The position numbers and the translations under genes were made by a program. Shown here in pieces: positions 50,128 through 58,052 of a DNA stretch of 64,000 bases. This stretch comes from Methyloversatilis universalis EHg5 (GTDB lineage: Bacteria > Pseudomonadota > Gammaproteobacteria > Burkholderiales > Rhodocyclaceae). Below the pieces are notes generated by a model. The model had not been told where the DNA came from. It did not search any database and worked only from the letters and a program-made list of their open reading frames with translations. The number at the start of each line of letters is the position of its first letter. The stretch's first letter is position 1. The DNA is taken from contig NZ_KB900539.1 in the NCBI RefSeq assembly GCF_000378945.1, forward strand, positions 1,714,527 through 1,778,526, given 5' to 3'.

Positions 50128-50815
50128 GCCTACAGACACTCCGGACAATCGCCCGCTGCTCGAAGTCGAGCAACTGGGCAAACAGGTCAGCAGCGGCAAC
50201 GCGCCGCTCACCATCCTTCAGGATATCGCCTTCACGGTCGCCGCCGGTGAGGCGCTGGCCATCGTCGGCGCCAGCGGCTCGGGCAAATCGACGCTGCTCG
50301 GGCTGCTTGCGGGTCTTGACCTGCCGGGCAGCGGATCGGTTCGCATCGACGGCCAGGACATCTTCGCGCTGGACGAGGACGAAAGAGCCCAGCTGCGCGG
50401 CGACAAGGTGGGCTTCGTGTTCCAGTCCTTCCAGCTGCTGCCGGCGCTGACCGCGCTGGAAAACGTGATGCTGCCGCTGGAACTGGCCGAATCGAGCGGC
50501 GTGCGCGAGCGCTCGGTGGCCCTGCTCGAACGGGTGGGGCTGGGCAGCCGGCTCACCCACTATCCGCGCCAGCTCTCTGGCGGTGAGCAGCAGCGGGTGG
50601 CGCTGGCGCGCGCGTTCGCGCCGCAGCCCCGGCTGCTGCTGGCCGATGAACCGACCGGCAATCTGGACGCGGCGACCGGCGCGTCCATCATCGACCTCAT
50701 GTTCGAAATGAATGCCGAACAGGGCACCACCCTGGTGCTGGTCACTCACGACGAGGCGCTGGCTGCCCGCTGCGGCCGGCGCATCCGCCTCGCGGCCGGG
50801 CGGCAGACCGACTGA
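50126..50815 (+). CDS. ABC transporter ATP-binding protein (YbbA/LolD-like)
   Basis: A 229-residue ATPase of the MacB/LolD/YbbA group. Walker A GASGSGKST is at 48-56, with FVFQSFQLLPALTALENVML, signature LSGGEQQRVALARAFA and Walker B LLLADEPTGNLDA. In E. coli ybbA is followed by its permease ybbP; here acuI follows and no permease gene is in the window, so its partner is unknown. The ATG at 50126 overlaps the tesA start codon on the other strand. Confidence 0.92.
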   Translation: MPTDTPDNRPLLEVEQLGKQVSSGNAPLTILQDIAFTVAAGEALAIVGASGSGKSTLLGLLAGLDLPGSGSVRIDGQDIFALDEDERAQLRGDKVGFVFQSFQLLPALTALENVMLPLELAESSGVRERSVALLERVGLGSRLTHYPRQLSGGEQQRVALARAFAPQPRLLLADEPTGNLDAATGASIIDLMFEMNAEQGTTLVLVTHDEALAARCGRRIRLAAGRQTD

Positions 50816-50893
50816 AGCCGGCCGGGCGGTGCAGTATGCTTGCCGCCGCAGGACTGTCACGGCAGGAATCACAACACACGGAGGAATGCAGCC

Positions 50894-51883
50894 ATGTTCA
50901 AGGCCATTTTGCTGGAGCAGGGCGAGGGCGGCGCCACGCAGGCGACGCTGAAGGACATTGACGACGCCGCACTGCCGGAGGGCGAGGTGCAGGTGGCGGT
51001 GCGCTGGTCCAGCCTCAACTACAAGGATGCGCTGGCCATCACCGGCAAGAGCCCCATCGTGCGCAAGTGGCCGATGATTCCGGGCATCGACTTTGCCGGC
51101 ACCGTAGAACAGAGCAGCGATCCGCGCTGGAAGGCCGGCGACGACGTGGTGCTGACCGGCTTCGGTGTCGGCGAAGGCCACTGGGGCGGGCTGGCGCAGA
51201 AGGCGCGGGTGAAGGGCGACTGGCTGGTCGGTCTGCCGGCCGAGCTGGACGCGAAGCGGGCGATGGCGGTCGGTACTGCCGGTTTCACCGCCATGCTGTG
51301 CGTGATGGCGCTGGAAAAGCACGGCCTGCAGCCGGGTGACGGCGAGGTGCTGGTGACCGGCGCTAGCGGCGGCGTGGGCTCGGTGGCGGTGGCGCTGCTG
51401 GCCAAGCTCGGCTACCGCGTGGTGGCCAGCACCGGCCGCCTTGAAGAAAGTGACTATCTGAAGTCTCTGGGCGCCGAATCGGTGATCGACCGCGCCACGC
51501 TGTCGGCACCCGGCCGGCCGCTGGCCAAGGAGCGCTGGGCTGGTGTGGTCGACAGCGTCGGCTCGCATACGCTGGTCAATGCCTGTGCCGCCACCCGTGA
51601 GAACGGTGCGGTGGCCGCCTGCGGACTGGCACAGGGCATGGATTTCCCGGCCACGGTCGCGCCCTTCATCCTGCGCGGTGTCACGCTGTACGGGGTCAAC
51701 AGCGTGACCGTGCCGCGTGCTCCGCGTGAGGAAGCCTGGCGCCGGGTGGTGCAGGACATGCCGATGGCACTGCTCGAAGGCATGACCGAAGTGGTGGCGC
51801 TGAAGGACGTGATCGGGGTGGCGCCGCGCTTTCTTGAAGGACGGGTGCGTGGCCGCCTGGTGGTCGATACGTCGGCAGTCTGA
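50894..51883 (+). CDS. acuI: Acrylyl-CoA reductase (NADPH) / YhdH-type oxidoreductase
   Basis: A 329-residue medium-chain dehydrogenase/reductase without catalytic zinc, of the AcuI/YhdH group that reduces acryloyl-CoA to propionyl-CoA with NADPH. Typical pieces are VRWSSLNYKDALAITG, MIPGIDFAGTVEQS, the nucleotide-binding VTGASGGVGSVAVALLAKLG and AACGLAQGMDFPATVAPFILRG-like end. AGGAATGCAG lies before the ATG. It follows the ABC ATPase gene by 78 bases. Confidence 0.9.
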   Translation: MFKAILLEQGEGGATQATLKDIDDAALPEGEVQVAVRWSSLNYKDALAITGKSPIVRKWPMIPGIDFAGTVEQSSDPRWKAGDDVVLTGFGVGEGHWGGLAQKARVKGDWLVGLPAELDAKRAMAVGTAGFTAMLCVMALEKHGLQPGDGEVLVTGASGGVGSVAVALLAKLGYRVVASTGRLEESDYLKSLGAESVIDRATLSAPGRPLAKERWAGVVDSVGSHTLVNACAATRENGAVAACGLAQGMDFPATVAPFILRGVTLYGVNSVTVPRAPREEAWRRVVQDMPMALLEGMTEVVALKDVIGVAPRFLEGRVRGRLVVDTSAV

Positions 51884-51924
51884 AGGCAGGGCGCCGTGAC
51901 AAGCACTGTTGCGGCGCACTAATT

Positions 51925-51953
51925 TTGACGCTCATCAAGGACTTGGCTAAACT
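51925..51953 (+). promoter_or_regulatory. Sigma-70 promoter of the cytochrome c pair
   Basis: TTGACG (51925-51930) and TAAACT (51948-51953) with the ideal 17-base spacer, ~50 bases before the first cytochrome start. Confidence 0.75.
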
Positions 51954-52003
51954 GCGCCGCGTTTTTGCATGAAATCACATCAACCCATAAGAAGAGAGAC
52001 TCG

Positions 52004-52321
52004 ATGAGCGCCAGGACCCTTCTTGCTGTCGCAGCCGTCTGCCTCAGCCCGCTCGCCTTTGCTGCCGATGGCAATGCCGACGCCGCCAAGGACAAGATTT
52101 CGATGTGCGTTGGCTGTCACGGCATTCCGGGCTACCAGACCGCGTTCCCGAAGACCTACAAGGTGCCCCGCATCGGCGGCCAGTACCCCGAGTACATCAA
52201 GGCTGCGCTGCAGGCCTACAAGAACGGTGATCGCAAGCATCCGACGATGACCGGCATCGCCGCCAGCCTGACCGAGCAGGACATGGCCGACCTCGCCGCC
52301 TACTACGGCGCTCAGAAATAA
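52004..52321 (+). CDS. Class I c-type cytochrome (first of pair)
   Basis: A 105-residue periplasmic monohaem cytochrome: signal peptide (residues 1-20), haem-binding CVGCH at 35-39, and a Met axial ligand candidate in HPTMTGIAAS. It resembles one half of cytochrome c4. AGAGAGACTCG precedes the ATG at 52004. A paralogue follows after 12 bases. The electron partners are not identifiable from the window. Confidence 0.9.
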   Translation: MSARTLLAVAAVCLSPLAFAADGNADAAKDKISMCVGCHGIPGYQTAFPKTYKVPRIGGQYPEYIKAALQAYKNGDRKHPTMTGIAASLTEQDMADLAAYYGAQK

Positions 52322-52333
52322 GGAACGCAGGTC

Positions 52334-52657
52334 ATGATGAAGAAGATCGCTTTCGCTGCGCTCGCCGCTCTGGTGGGCATGTCCGCCGCCCACGCCGGCG
52401 ATGCCGCCAAGGGCAAGGAAAAGTCAGCTGCCTGCGCCGCCTGTCACGGTGCGGACGGCAACAGCCCGGCGCCGTCTTTCCCGCGCATCGGTGGTCAGCA
52501 CGAGGACTACCTGCTGCAGGCACTGCACCAGTACAAGAAGGGCACCCGCAAGAACGCCATCATGGGCGCTCAGGTCGGTGCGCTGAGCGACCAGGACATG
52601 GCCGATCTGGCCGCCTACTTCGCGTCGCAGGCCGGTCCGCTGGTCACCCGTCGCTGA
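52334..52657 (+). CDS. Class I c-type cytochrome (second of pair)
   Basis: A 107-residue periplasmic monohaem cytochrome: signal peptide (residues 1-21), CAACH at 34-38, and a Met ligand candidate in NAIMGAQ. It shares RIGGQ, QALHQYKKG-like and QDMADLAAYFASQ segments with the gene before it, so the pair arose by duplication. The two probably act together, like the two halves of a c4 cytochrome. A terminator follows. Confidence 0.9.
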   Translation: MMKKIAFAALAALVGMSAAHAGDAAKGKEKSAACAACHGADGNSPAPSFPRIGGQHEDYLLQALHQYKKGTRKNAIMGAQVGALSDQDMADLAAYFASQAGPLVTRR

Positions 52658-52677
52658 AGCGTCCTGTACGCCTCATG

Positions 52678-52704
52678 AAAAAAGCCGGCATCGCCGGCTT
52701 TTTT
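52678..52704 (+). terminator. Bidirectional terminator after the cytochrome pair
   Basis: A6 then GCCGGC / GCCGGC with a three-base loop then T6, 20 bases after the stop. It may also serve the convergent gene at 52733. Confidence 0.9.
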
Positions 52705-52732
52705 CTTTTCGGGGCCACGAACCGTGGCTGCC

Positions 52733-53530
52733 TCAGATCGTCAGCACGCCGCCCGGGCAGTAGCCGGCCTGTTCCAGCCGGCTCAGCGTCGGCAGCAGGT
52801 TCAGCGTGGTCTGGCTGCGCAGCAGCTGGGCGCGCCCACGCAGTGCGGCCAGATTGATGCGGGTGCCCAGTTCGGTGCCGGTGACGCAGATGGCGTTGCC
52901 CTCATCCAGCGAGGGCAGCACCAGTGCATGACCGTCGTGGGCGTCCAGGATGCGCTGCGCGCTGGCGCGGAAGCCGCGGCTGCGGCCGAACAGGTTCAGG
53001 CAGACCCGGCCTTCGAAGGCCAGCCGCGCACGGCAGGCGCGGTGAAACTCGGCAGTGTCGAGCGCGTTGGCGCGGGCACGGTGGTCATAGCCATCGACCA
53101 GGATGAGATCCCACTTGTGCTCGGTGTCGGCGATGAACTGCGCGCCGTCACCGATCACGATTTCAAGCCTTTCGTCTTCGCGTGGCAGCCGGAAGTGAAG
53201 TGCTGCCATCGGTGGCATGCGCGGATCGATTTCCACCACCGTAATGCTGGACTGCGGGCAGTAGCGGTGCAGGAACTTCACCACCGAACCTGCACCGAGG
53301 CCGATGGCCAGCACGCGCCGCGGCCAGCCCTCGTCCGGGGCCAGCAGCAGCGGCAGCATCATTTCGCGGGTGTATTCCAGTTCGAGCGCGAACGGCCGGG
53401 CGACCCGCATCGCGCCCTGCACCCATTCCGACCCGAAGTGCAGGTAGCGCACGCCGGCCGCTTCGGAAACGTCGATCGAGTTGCGCGGCGTCTTCACCCG
53501 GCCTCCGCCGAACAGCGCGTCCAGTCCCAC
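52733..53530 (-). CDS. Spermidine-synthase-like methyltransferase-fold protein
   Basis: A 265-residue protein of the spermidine synthase/spermine synthase-like superfamily: RVLAIGLGAGSVVKFLHRY and SITVVEIDPRM form the nucleoside-binding part, followed by IGDGAQFIADTEHKWDLILVD-like sequence. The family contains both aminopropyltransferases and proteins of unknown role; I cannot confirm polyamine activity. It lies 10 bases downstream of minE, so it may be read through from minCDE. Confidence 0.8.
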   Translation of the reverse strand: MGLDALFGGGRVKTPRNSIDVSEAAGVRYLHFGSEWVQGAMRVARPFALELEYTREMMLPLLLAPDEGWPRRVLAIGLGAGSVVKFLHRYCPQSSITVVEIDPRMPPMAALHFRLPREDERLEIVIGDGAQFIADTEHKWDLILVDGYDHRARANALDTAEFHRACRARLAFEGRVCLNLFGRSRGFRASAQRILDAHDGHALVLPSLDEGNAICVTGTELGTRINLAALRGRAQLLRSQTTLNLLPTLSRLEQAGYCPGGVLTI

Positions 53531-53540
53531 AGGCTGGCGC

Positions 53541-53804
53541 TCAGGGACGCTGCTCGGGCAGCACGATGTTGACTTCCAGCACCTCGTAGTTGTCCTGCTT
53601 CTCGAGCTGGACCTTGATGTCTTCCGGGTTCACGCGCACGTACTTGGAAATGACCGCGACCAGTTCCTGCTGCAGCGCTGGCAGGAAGTCGGGCGCCGAG
53701 CTGGAGCCGCGTTCGCGCGCGATGATGAGCTGAAGCCGTTCCTTCGCGATCGAGGCGGTCTTCTGCTTCTGGCCGAAGATCAGGGAAAGCAGCGACATGC
53801 TCAC
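53541..53804 (-). CDS. minE: Cell division topological specificity factor MinE
   Basis: MinE (87 residues) displaces MinD from the membrane and drives its pole-to-pole oscillation. It has the N-terminal membrane-targeting and anti-MinCD part ([22 protein letters not shown] in two segments) and the topological specificity domain ([20 protein letters not shown]). It overlaps minD by four bases and is last of minCDE. Confidence 0.96.
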   Translation of the reverse strand: MSMSLLSLIFGQKQKTASIAKERLQLIIARERGSSSAPDFLPALQQELVAVISKYVRVNPEDIKVQLEKQDNYEVLEVNIVLPEQRP

Positions 53805-54616
53805 TTCCCTCCGAACAGGCGCTTCAGCAGGCCAGGCTTTTCGTAATCGACGAAGCGCAGCGGGCGCTCCTCGCCGAGGAAGCGGGCCACCACGTCTTCG
53901 TAGGCCTGGGCCACGTCACTGCCTTCCATGTGGATGGCCGGCGTGCCCTGGTTCGAGGCCTGCAGCACGATTTCCGATTCCGGAATCACGCCCAGCACCG
54001 GAATGCGCAGGATTTCCTGTACGTCGCCGTGGCTCAGCATTTCGCCGTCCGCCGCGCGCTTGGGCGAGTAGCGGGTGACCACCAGATGTTCCTTCACCGC
54101 TTCGCGGCCTTCACGGGCGCGACGCGATTTCGACTGCAGGATGCCCAGGATGCGGTCGGAGTCACGCACCGAACTCACTTCCGGATTGGTCACGATGACC
54201 GCTTCGTCGGCGAAGGTGAGCGCCATCACCGCACCGTGCTCGATGCCGGCCGGCGAATCGCACACGATGTAGTCGAAGCCCATGTCGGCCATGTCCTTCA
54301 GCACCTTCTCGACGCCTTCTTCGGTCAGCGCGTCCTTGTCGCGCGTCTGCGAGGCCGGCAGCACGAACAGGTTGTCGCAGTGCTTGTCCTTGATCAGCGC
54401 CTGGGTCAGGTTGGCTTCGCCGTGGATCACGTTCACGAAGTCATACACCACGCGGCGTTCGCAGCCCATGATGAGGTCGAGATTGCGCAGGCCGACGTCG
54501 AAATCGATCACCGCGGTCTTCTTGCCGCGCAGTGCGAGGCCGGACGAAAACGCGGCGCTGGTCGTGGTCTTGCCCACGCCGCCCTTGCCGGATGTGACGA
54601 CTACGATACGGGTCAC
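53801..54616 (-). CDS. minD: Septum site-determining ATPase MinD
   Basis: MinD (271 residues) is the membrane-cycling ATPase that recruits MinC. The deviant Walker [11 protein letters not shown] (K11 and K16) and a C-terminal amphipathic membrane helix ([11 protein letters not shown]) are present. It lies between minC and minE in the usual order, with a 20-base gap after minC and a four-base overlap with minE. Confidence 0.98.
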   Translation of the reverse strand: MTRIVVVTSGKGGVGKTTTSAAFSSGLALRGKKTAVIDFDVGLRNLDLIMGCERRVVYDFVNVIHGEANLTQALIKDKHCDNLFVLPASQTRDKDALTEEGVEKVLKDMADMGFDYIVCDSPAGIEHGAVMALTFADEAVIVTNPEVSSVRDSDRILGILQSKSRRAREGREAVKEHLVVTRYSPKRAADGEMLSHGDVQEILRIPVLGVIPESEIVLQASNQGTPAIHMEGSDVAQAYEDVVARFLGEERPLRFVDYEKPGLLKRLFGGK

Positions 54617-54636
54617 TCTGTTCTCCCTCTTGTGTT

Positions 54637-55434
54637 TCAGGTGGTCGCCAGGGCGGCGACGGTCAGTACCTGTTTGTCCGCATGCTCTTCCAGGCGCACC
54701 TGCGCCGGGCGGCGCAGCAGTTCGCTGCTGGCCGAATGTTCGAAGGTCTTGTACACGCCGGCGATGGACACCAGTTCCGCTTCGAAGCAGGTGGTGAAGA
54801 TGCGTGCTTCGGCATCGCCGGTGGCACCGGCCAGTGCGCGGCCGCGCAGCGGCGCGTAAATATGGATGTGGCCGTCGGCAATCACTTCGGCGCCGGCGCT
54901 CACCATGGCCAGCACCACCAGGTCGCCGCGGGCATAGACGCGCTGGCCGGAGCGCAGTGGTTTGTCGATGATTTCGGTGCGGCGGACCGACGGCTGCGGG
55001 GCCGGGGTCGCCTCGCGTACCGGCTCGGGAGCTGGTGGTACTGCCGCGACCACCGGTTCGGGCTCGACGACGGGCGCCGGTGCCGGCTCTGCCGGCAGCG
55101 GACGCGGCGCAGGGCTGTCGGCGGCGAGCACCGCCAGGCCGAGCAGGCGGGCGTTGTCGGCGGTTGCTTCGTCGGTGGTCTGCACCGCGACCGCGGTCAG
55201 CGCGTGCCGGCCGAGCGCGTCACGCAGCGCGGCGAGATCGGGCGCGCTGCCGGCTGGCAGTTCGCCGCAGTCGATCACCACCGGTTCGCCGGAGAAGAAG
55301 CCGGGCATGCTGCCCAGACGGGCGTCCAGCGCCGCGGTCAGTTCGGCGGTGTCAGCGCTGCGCAGCAGCGCCCGCATCGCTTCGAGCGTGGCGCTTTTGA
55401 GTTCTATGGCCGAGGTATCGGGCTTGCGCGCCAT
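54637..55434 (-). CDS. minC: Septum site-determining protein MinC
   Basis: MinC (265 residues) inhibits FtsZ polymerisation away from midcell. An N-terminal FtsZ-inhibiting domain (residues ~5-105) is joined by a Pro/Ala/Glu linker (~110-150) to the C-terminal beta-helix that binds MinD (SVRRTEIIDKPLRSGQRVYA, ADGHIHIYAPLRGRALAG). It is the first gene of minCDE. The linker is long but typical for betaproteobacteria. Confidence 0.95.
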   Translation of the reverse strand: MARKPDTSAIELKSATLEAMRALLRSADTAELTAALDARLGSMPGFFSGEPVVIDCGELPAGSAPDLAALRDALGRHALTAVAVQTTDEATADNARLLGLAVLAADSPAPRPLPAEPAPAPVVEPEPVVAAVPPAPEPVREATPAPQPSVRRTEIIDKPLRSGQRVYARGDLVVLAMVSAGAEVIADGHIHIYAPLRGRALAGATGDAEARIFTTCFEAELVSIAGVYKTFEHSASSELLRRPAQVRLEEHADKQVLTVAALATT

Positions 55435-55513
55435 GGGAAGTCCGCAGGAAATGGCAAAAGTCTACTCAGTGCCCGGGCGTCGGGCAACACGATGGGCTGC
55501 AAGAGCAGGTCGT

Positions 55514-56380
55514 TCAATGCACCGAACCGGGCGGGTCGCCGAACAGGCGGGCGATGTCGTCCGGGCCGAAGCGGTAGTCGTGGTTGCACATGTCGTCATG
55601 GATGTGCAGCTCGCCTTTCTCGGCGAGGATGGATTCCACCTCGGCCCGGCCGAGCGAAATGACCAGCCGGCGCACCTTGTCTTCGTCGCGCGGGCAGTGG
55701 TGGCAAGGTTCGACCGGGTCGAACACACGCACGCCGCCGGCCTGCATCTCTTCGTGGAACAGCCGCGTGAGCAGGGTTTCGGTATCCAGCCGCTTCAGCT
55801 CGTCTGGCGTCACCGTGCCGGCCAGCTGACAGACCCGGGCCCAGCCGTCGGCATCGCGCGTGTCGGCACCCGGCAGTTTCTGCAGGAAGAGGCCGCTTGC
55901 GGTATCGCCGTCGGCCGCCAGCCACAGCGCGGTGGGCTGCTGTTCAGACTGTTCCAGGAAGTGCTCGAACACTTCGGCCACGCTGGCGCCTTCCAGCGGC
56001 ACCACGCTCTGATAAGGCGTGGCTGCAGTGTCCGGCAGCAGCGTGATCACCAGATGGCCGTCGCCGATCAGGTCCGGCAGCGGCGCCTCGGCCAGATCAG
56101 CCGGGGCGGCCATGCCGCGCAGTCGCAGCTGCTGGTCGCAATCCACCACCAGCAGGCTGAGCGCACCATTGCCGCGCACCTGGGCGGTCAGCCGGCCCGG
56201 CTGCTTGAGCTGGCCACCGACCATCAGCGTCACCACGGTCACTTCGCCCAGCAGGCGTGCCACCACCGGCCCGTAGCCACGGCCGCGCAGCATGGACTGC
56301 CAGGCGCCGGTCAGACGTACCCGTACGCCGCGGATGTCCAGCCCTTCGAACAGGAAGCGCTGCATGCAGTCGTCGCTCAC
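55514..56380 (-). CDS. hslO: Hsp33 redox chaperone with altered zinc site
   Basis: Hsp33 (288 residues) is a holdase that is turned on when oxidation releases zinc from four Cys. The N-terminal core is normal (QRFLFEGLDIRGVRV, EVTVVTLMVGGQLKQPGR, LPGADTRDADGWARVC). The C-terminal switch is not: the usual CxC and CxxC pairs are replaced by C226-H-H-C229 and H261-D-D-M-C265-N-H, leaving three Cys with several His/Asp. It may still bind metal, but redox switching should differ. It overlaps the ArsC-like gene upstream by four bases. Confidence 0.92.
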   Translation of the reverse strand: MSDDCMQRFLFEGLDIRGVRVRLTGAWQSMLRGRGYGPVVARLLGEVTVVTLMVGGQLKQPGRLTAQVRGNGALSLLVVDCDQQLRLRGMAAPADLAEAPLPDLIGDGHLVITLLPDTAATPYQSVVPLEGASVAEVFEHFLEQSEQQPTALWLAADGDTASGLFLQKLPGADTRDADGWARVCQLAGTVTPDELKRLDTETLLTRLFHEEMQAGGVRVFDPVEPCHHCPRDEDKVRRLVISLGRAEVESILAEKGELHIHDDMCNHDYRFGPDDIARLFGDPPGSVH

Positions 56381-56736
56381 CGGGACACCTCCGACCAGCG
56401 CACCCCGGACCAGCGTTTTTCGTCGAAACCGACCAGCAGTTCGCTGCCCAGATCGATCAGCGGACGGCGGATGGCAGACGGATTGGCCGTCAGCAGGGCC
56501 AGCGCGCGATCGTTATCCAGATCGGCGGTCTGTTCGGGGGGCAGCTTGCGGAAGGTGGTGCCGCGCGTATTCACCAGTACCTGCCAGCCGGCGCGGCGCA
56601 TCCAGTCGGCGAGAAGGTCGGCCGGCACGCCGTCTTTCTTGTAGTCGTGCAGTGCGAATTCGATCTGGTGTTCGGCCAGCCAGGACTGTGCGCGCGACAT
56701 GGTGTCGCAGCGCTTGATGCCGTAGATGCGGAGCAT
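56377..56736 (-). CDS. ArsC/Spx-family reductase-like protein (YffB type)
   Basis: A 119-residue thioredoxin-fold protein of the ArsC family: MLRIYGIKRCDTMSRAQSWL with a single N-terminal Cys (C10), HDYKKDGVP, and NTRGTTFRKLPPEQ. Lack of a second nearby Cys and of arsenic genes argues for the YffB branch, of uncertain glutathione-linked function. The ATG at 56736 gives the family start. It overlaps hslO (ATGA), a redox-related pair. Confidence 0.88.
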   Translation of the reverse strand: MLRIYGIKRCDTMSRAQSWLAEHQIEFALHDYKKDGVPADLLADWMRRAGWQVLVNTRGTTFRKLPPEQTADLDNDRALALLTANPSAIRRPLIDLGSELLVGFDEKRWSGVRWSEVSR

Positions 56737-56952
56737 GAAACCGGGAGGTCGGAAAGCGGAGAGGGCGCATTGTACGTCGCGTCGCAGCAGACCGCGTCGG
56801 GTGACACCGGCCTTCCCGGGGCTGGCGTCATGGTGCTGCAATGGTTAAGATTTCAAAAATTGATCCGAAACAACAAACTGGCGCTGGATGTTGAACGGTT
56901 TTTCTGGATTTGATCCATACCGTCCGGCGCACCAACAGTGGGAGAGACCTGC

Positions 56953-57432
56953 ATGATGTTTCGACGCTGGGGCCTGTGCGCCCTGACGGTGGTATTCGGA
57001 TTTTCGATGTTCCAGGCTGACGACGTGCTTGCTGCACGGACGGCAGCCAGTGGCAAGCAGGTGAAGTCGGCGATCCGCCCGGCGGCCAAGATCGCTTCCA
57101 AGAAGCGTGTGGCCCCGAGCGCCCAGTTCGCGGCTGCCGCCGCGCCGCTTACGGTTGCGGTGCCGGCCTTTCGCCCGCCCAAGCCGCCCGCCCAGCGCCA
57201 CTACGCGGTGGATGGTTCCACCTTCTACGCCGATGGCGTGCGCGTGCGTGCGGCCGGCCTGGAAGCGCTGGACGTGCCGGGTGCATCCGGCATGGCCAAG
57301 CAGCGCTTGCAGCAACTGCTGGATTCCGGCCGCGTCAGCATCGAACCGCTCGGCAACGAGGGGGGCGACGTAACGCTGGCCCGGGTACGCGTCGATGGTC
57401 GCGATCTGAGCGAACTGATCAGCACCCGCTGA
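56953..57432 (+). CDS. Exported protein with degenerate nuclease (SNase-like) fold
   Basis: A 159-residue protein: signal peptide (GLCALTVVFGFSMFQADDVLA), a Lys/Ala/Pro-rich linker (~30-80), then ~75 residues resembling a staphylococcal-nuclease core (HYAVDGSTFYADGVRVRAAG, LEALDVPG, AKQRLQQLLDSG). In true SNases the loop VxDGDT holds the metal-binding Asp and the active-site Arg residues follow; here the Asp is Ser (DGST) and the acidic partner is missing. So a binding rather than cutting role is likely. GGGAGAG lies before the ATG pair at 56953. It has its own terminator. Confidence 0.75.
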   Translation: MMFRRWGLCALTVVFGFSMFQADDVLAARTAASGKQVKSAIRPAAKIASKKRVAPSAQFAAAAAPLTVAVPAFRPPKPPAQRHYAVDGSTFYADGVRVRAAGLEALDVPGASGMAKQRLQQLLDSGRVSIEPLGNEGGDVTLARVRVDGRDLSELISTR

Positions 57433-57482
57433 AGCGGGGCGCCGGACGGCATTTCCAGCCGGCTGGCGGAAGCAGAAAGAAA

Positions 57483-57511
57483 AAGGCCCGGTATCCCGGG
57501 CCTTCCTTTTT
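57483..57511 (+). terminator. Terminator after the SNase-like gene
   Basis: Stem AAGGCCCGG / CCGGGCCTT with a four-base loop, followed by CCTTTTT. It is placed between convergent genes and could serve both. Confidence 0.85.
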
Positions 57512-57548
57512 GATGCGCAGTCAGATGCTGACTTGCGGACTCACTCTT

Positions 57549-57956
57549 TCAGCCGGCGGTCAGGGCCGGATTCCGGCCCTCGTGCGCGCTGCCATGGGCA
57601 TCCTTGGCGGGGGCTTCCTCGTCGGAGGTGTCGTGTTCGGCCGCCTTCGACCCTTTCACTTTCTTGGTCGCGACCGCGGGCGTCGGCACGGTGGGCAGCA
57701 CCACCTCTATCTTGTTCTGCGTCATGTAGTCGTTCATCTCTCGCCAGCCGGCGAAGATGGCGGCTTTCGATGCCTTGGGATTCAGGTTGTAGCAGTCCTC
57801 AAGCGCGCGGCCGGCATGGCGGCAGGCGCCGCCTATGGCTTTGGCATCGAGTTCCTTCTGCGCGGCGACCTTGTTCGGGTCGGGAATGGGCAGCCGGTCA
57901 CAGGCGCCCAGCGCCAGCGCGCAGGCAATCAGCAGCAGGGGGCGGAGCGTTTTCAC
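57549..57956 (-). CDS. Small lipoprotein, unknown function
   Basis: A 135-residue predicted lipoprotein. The signal peptide ends in the lipobox LALGAC, with C19 as the lipidated residue. The mature part has a short helical domain with two further Cys (GGACRHAGRALEDCYNLNP), possibly a disulfide, and a Lys/Ala/Asp-rich low-complexity tail. The start codon is GTG. No family was recognised. It lies downstream of ppk1 on the same strand with a 96-base gap. Confidence 0.75.
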   Translation of the reverse strand: MKTLRPLLLIACALALGACDRLPIPDPNKVAAQKELDAKAIGGACRHAGRALEDCYNLNPKASKAAIFAGWREMNDYMTQNKIEVVLPTVPTPAVATKKVKGSKAAEHDTSDEEAPAKDAHGSAHEGRNPALTAG

Positions 57957-58052
57957 CTTGCAGGCACTTCCGGAAACGGAGATCTGTTCCGGTTTACGGC
58001 ACGCCCGGCCGCCGCTTGAGACGACCAGGCGTGCCGCCAGTGCATCTGCCCG

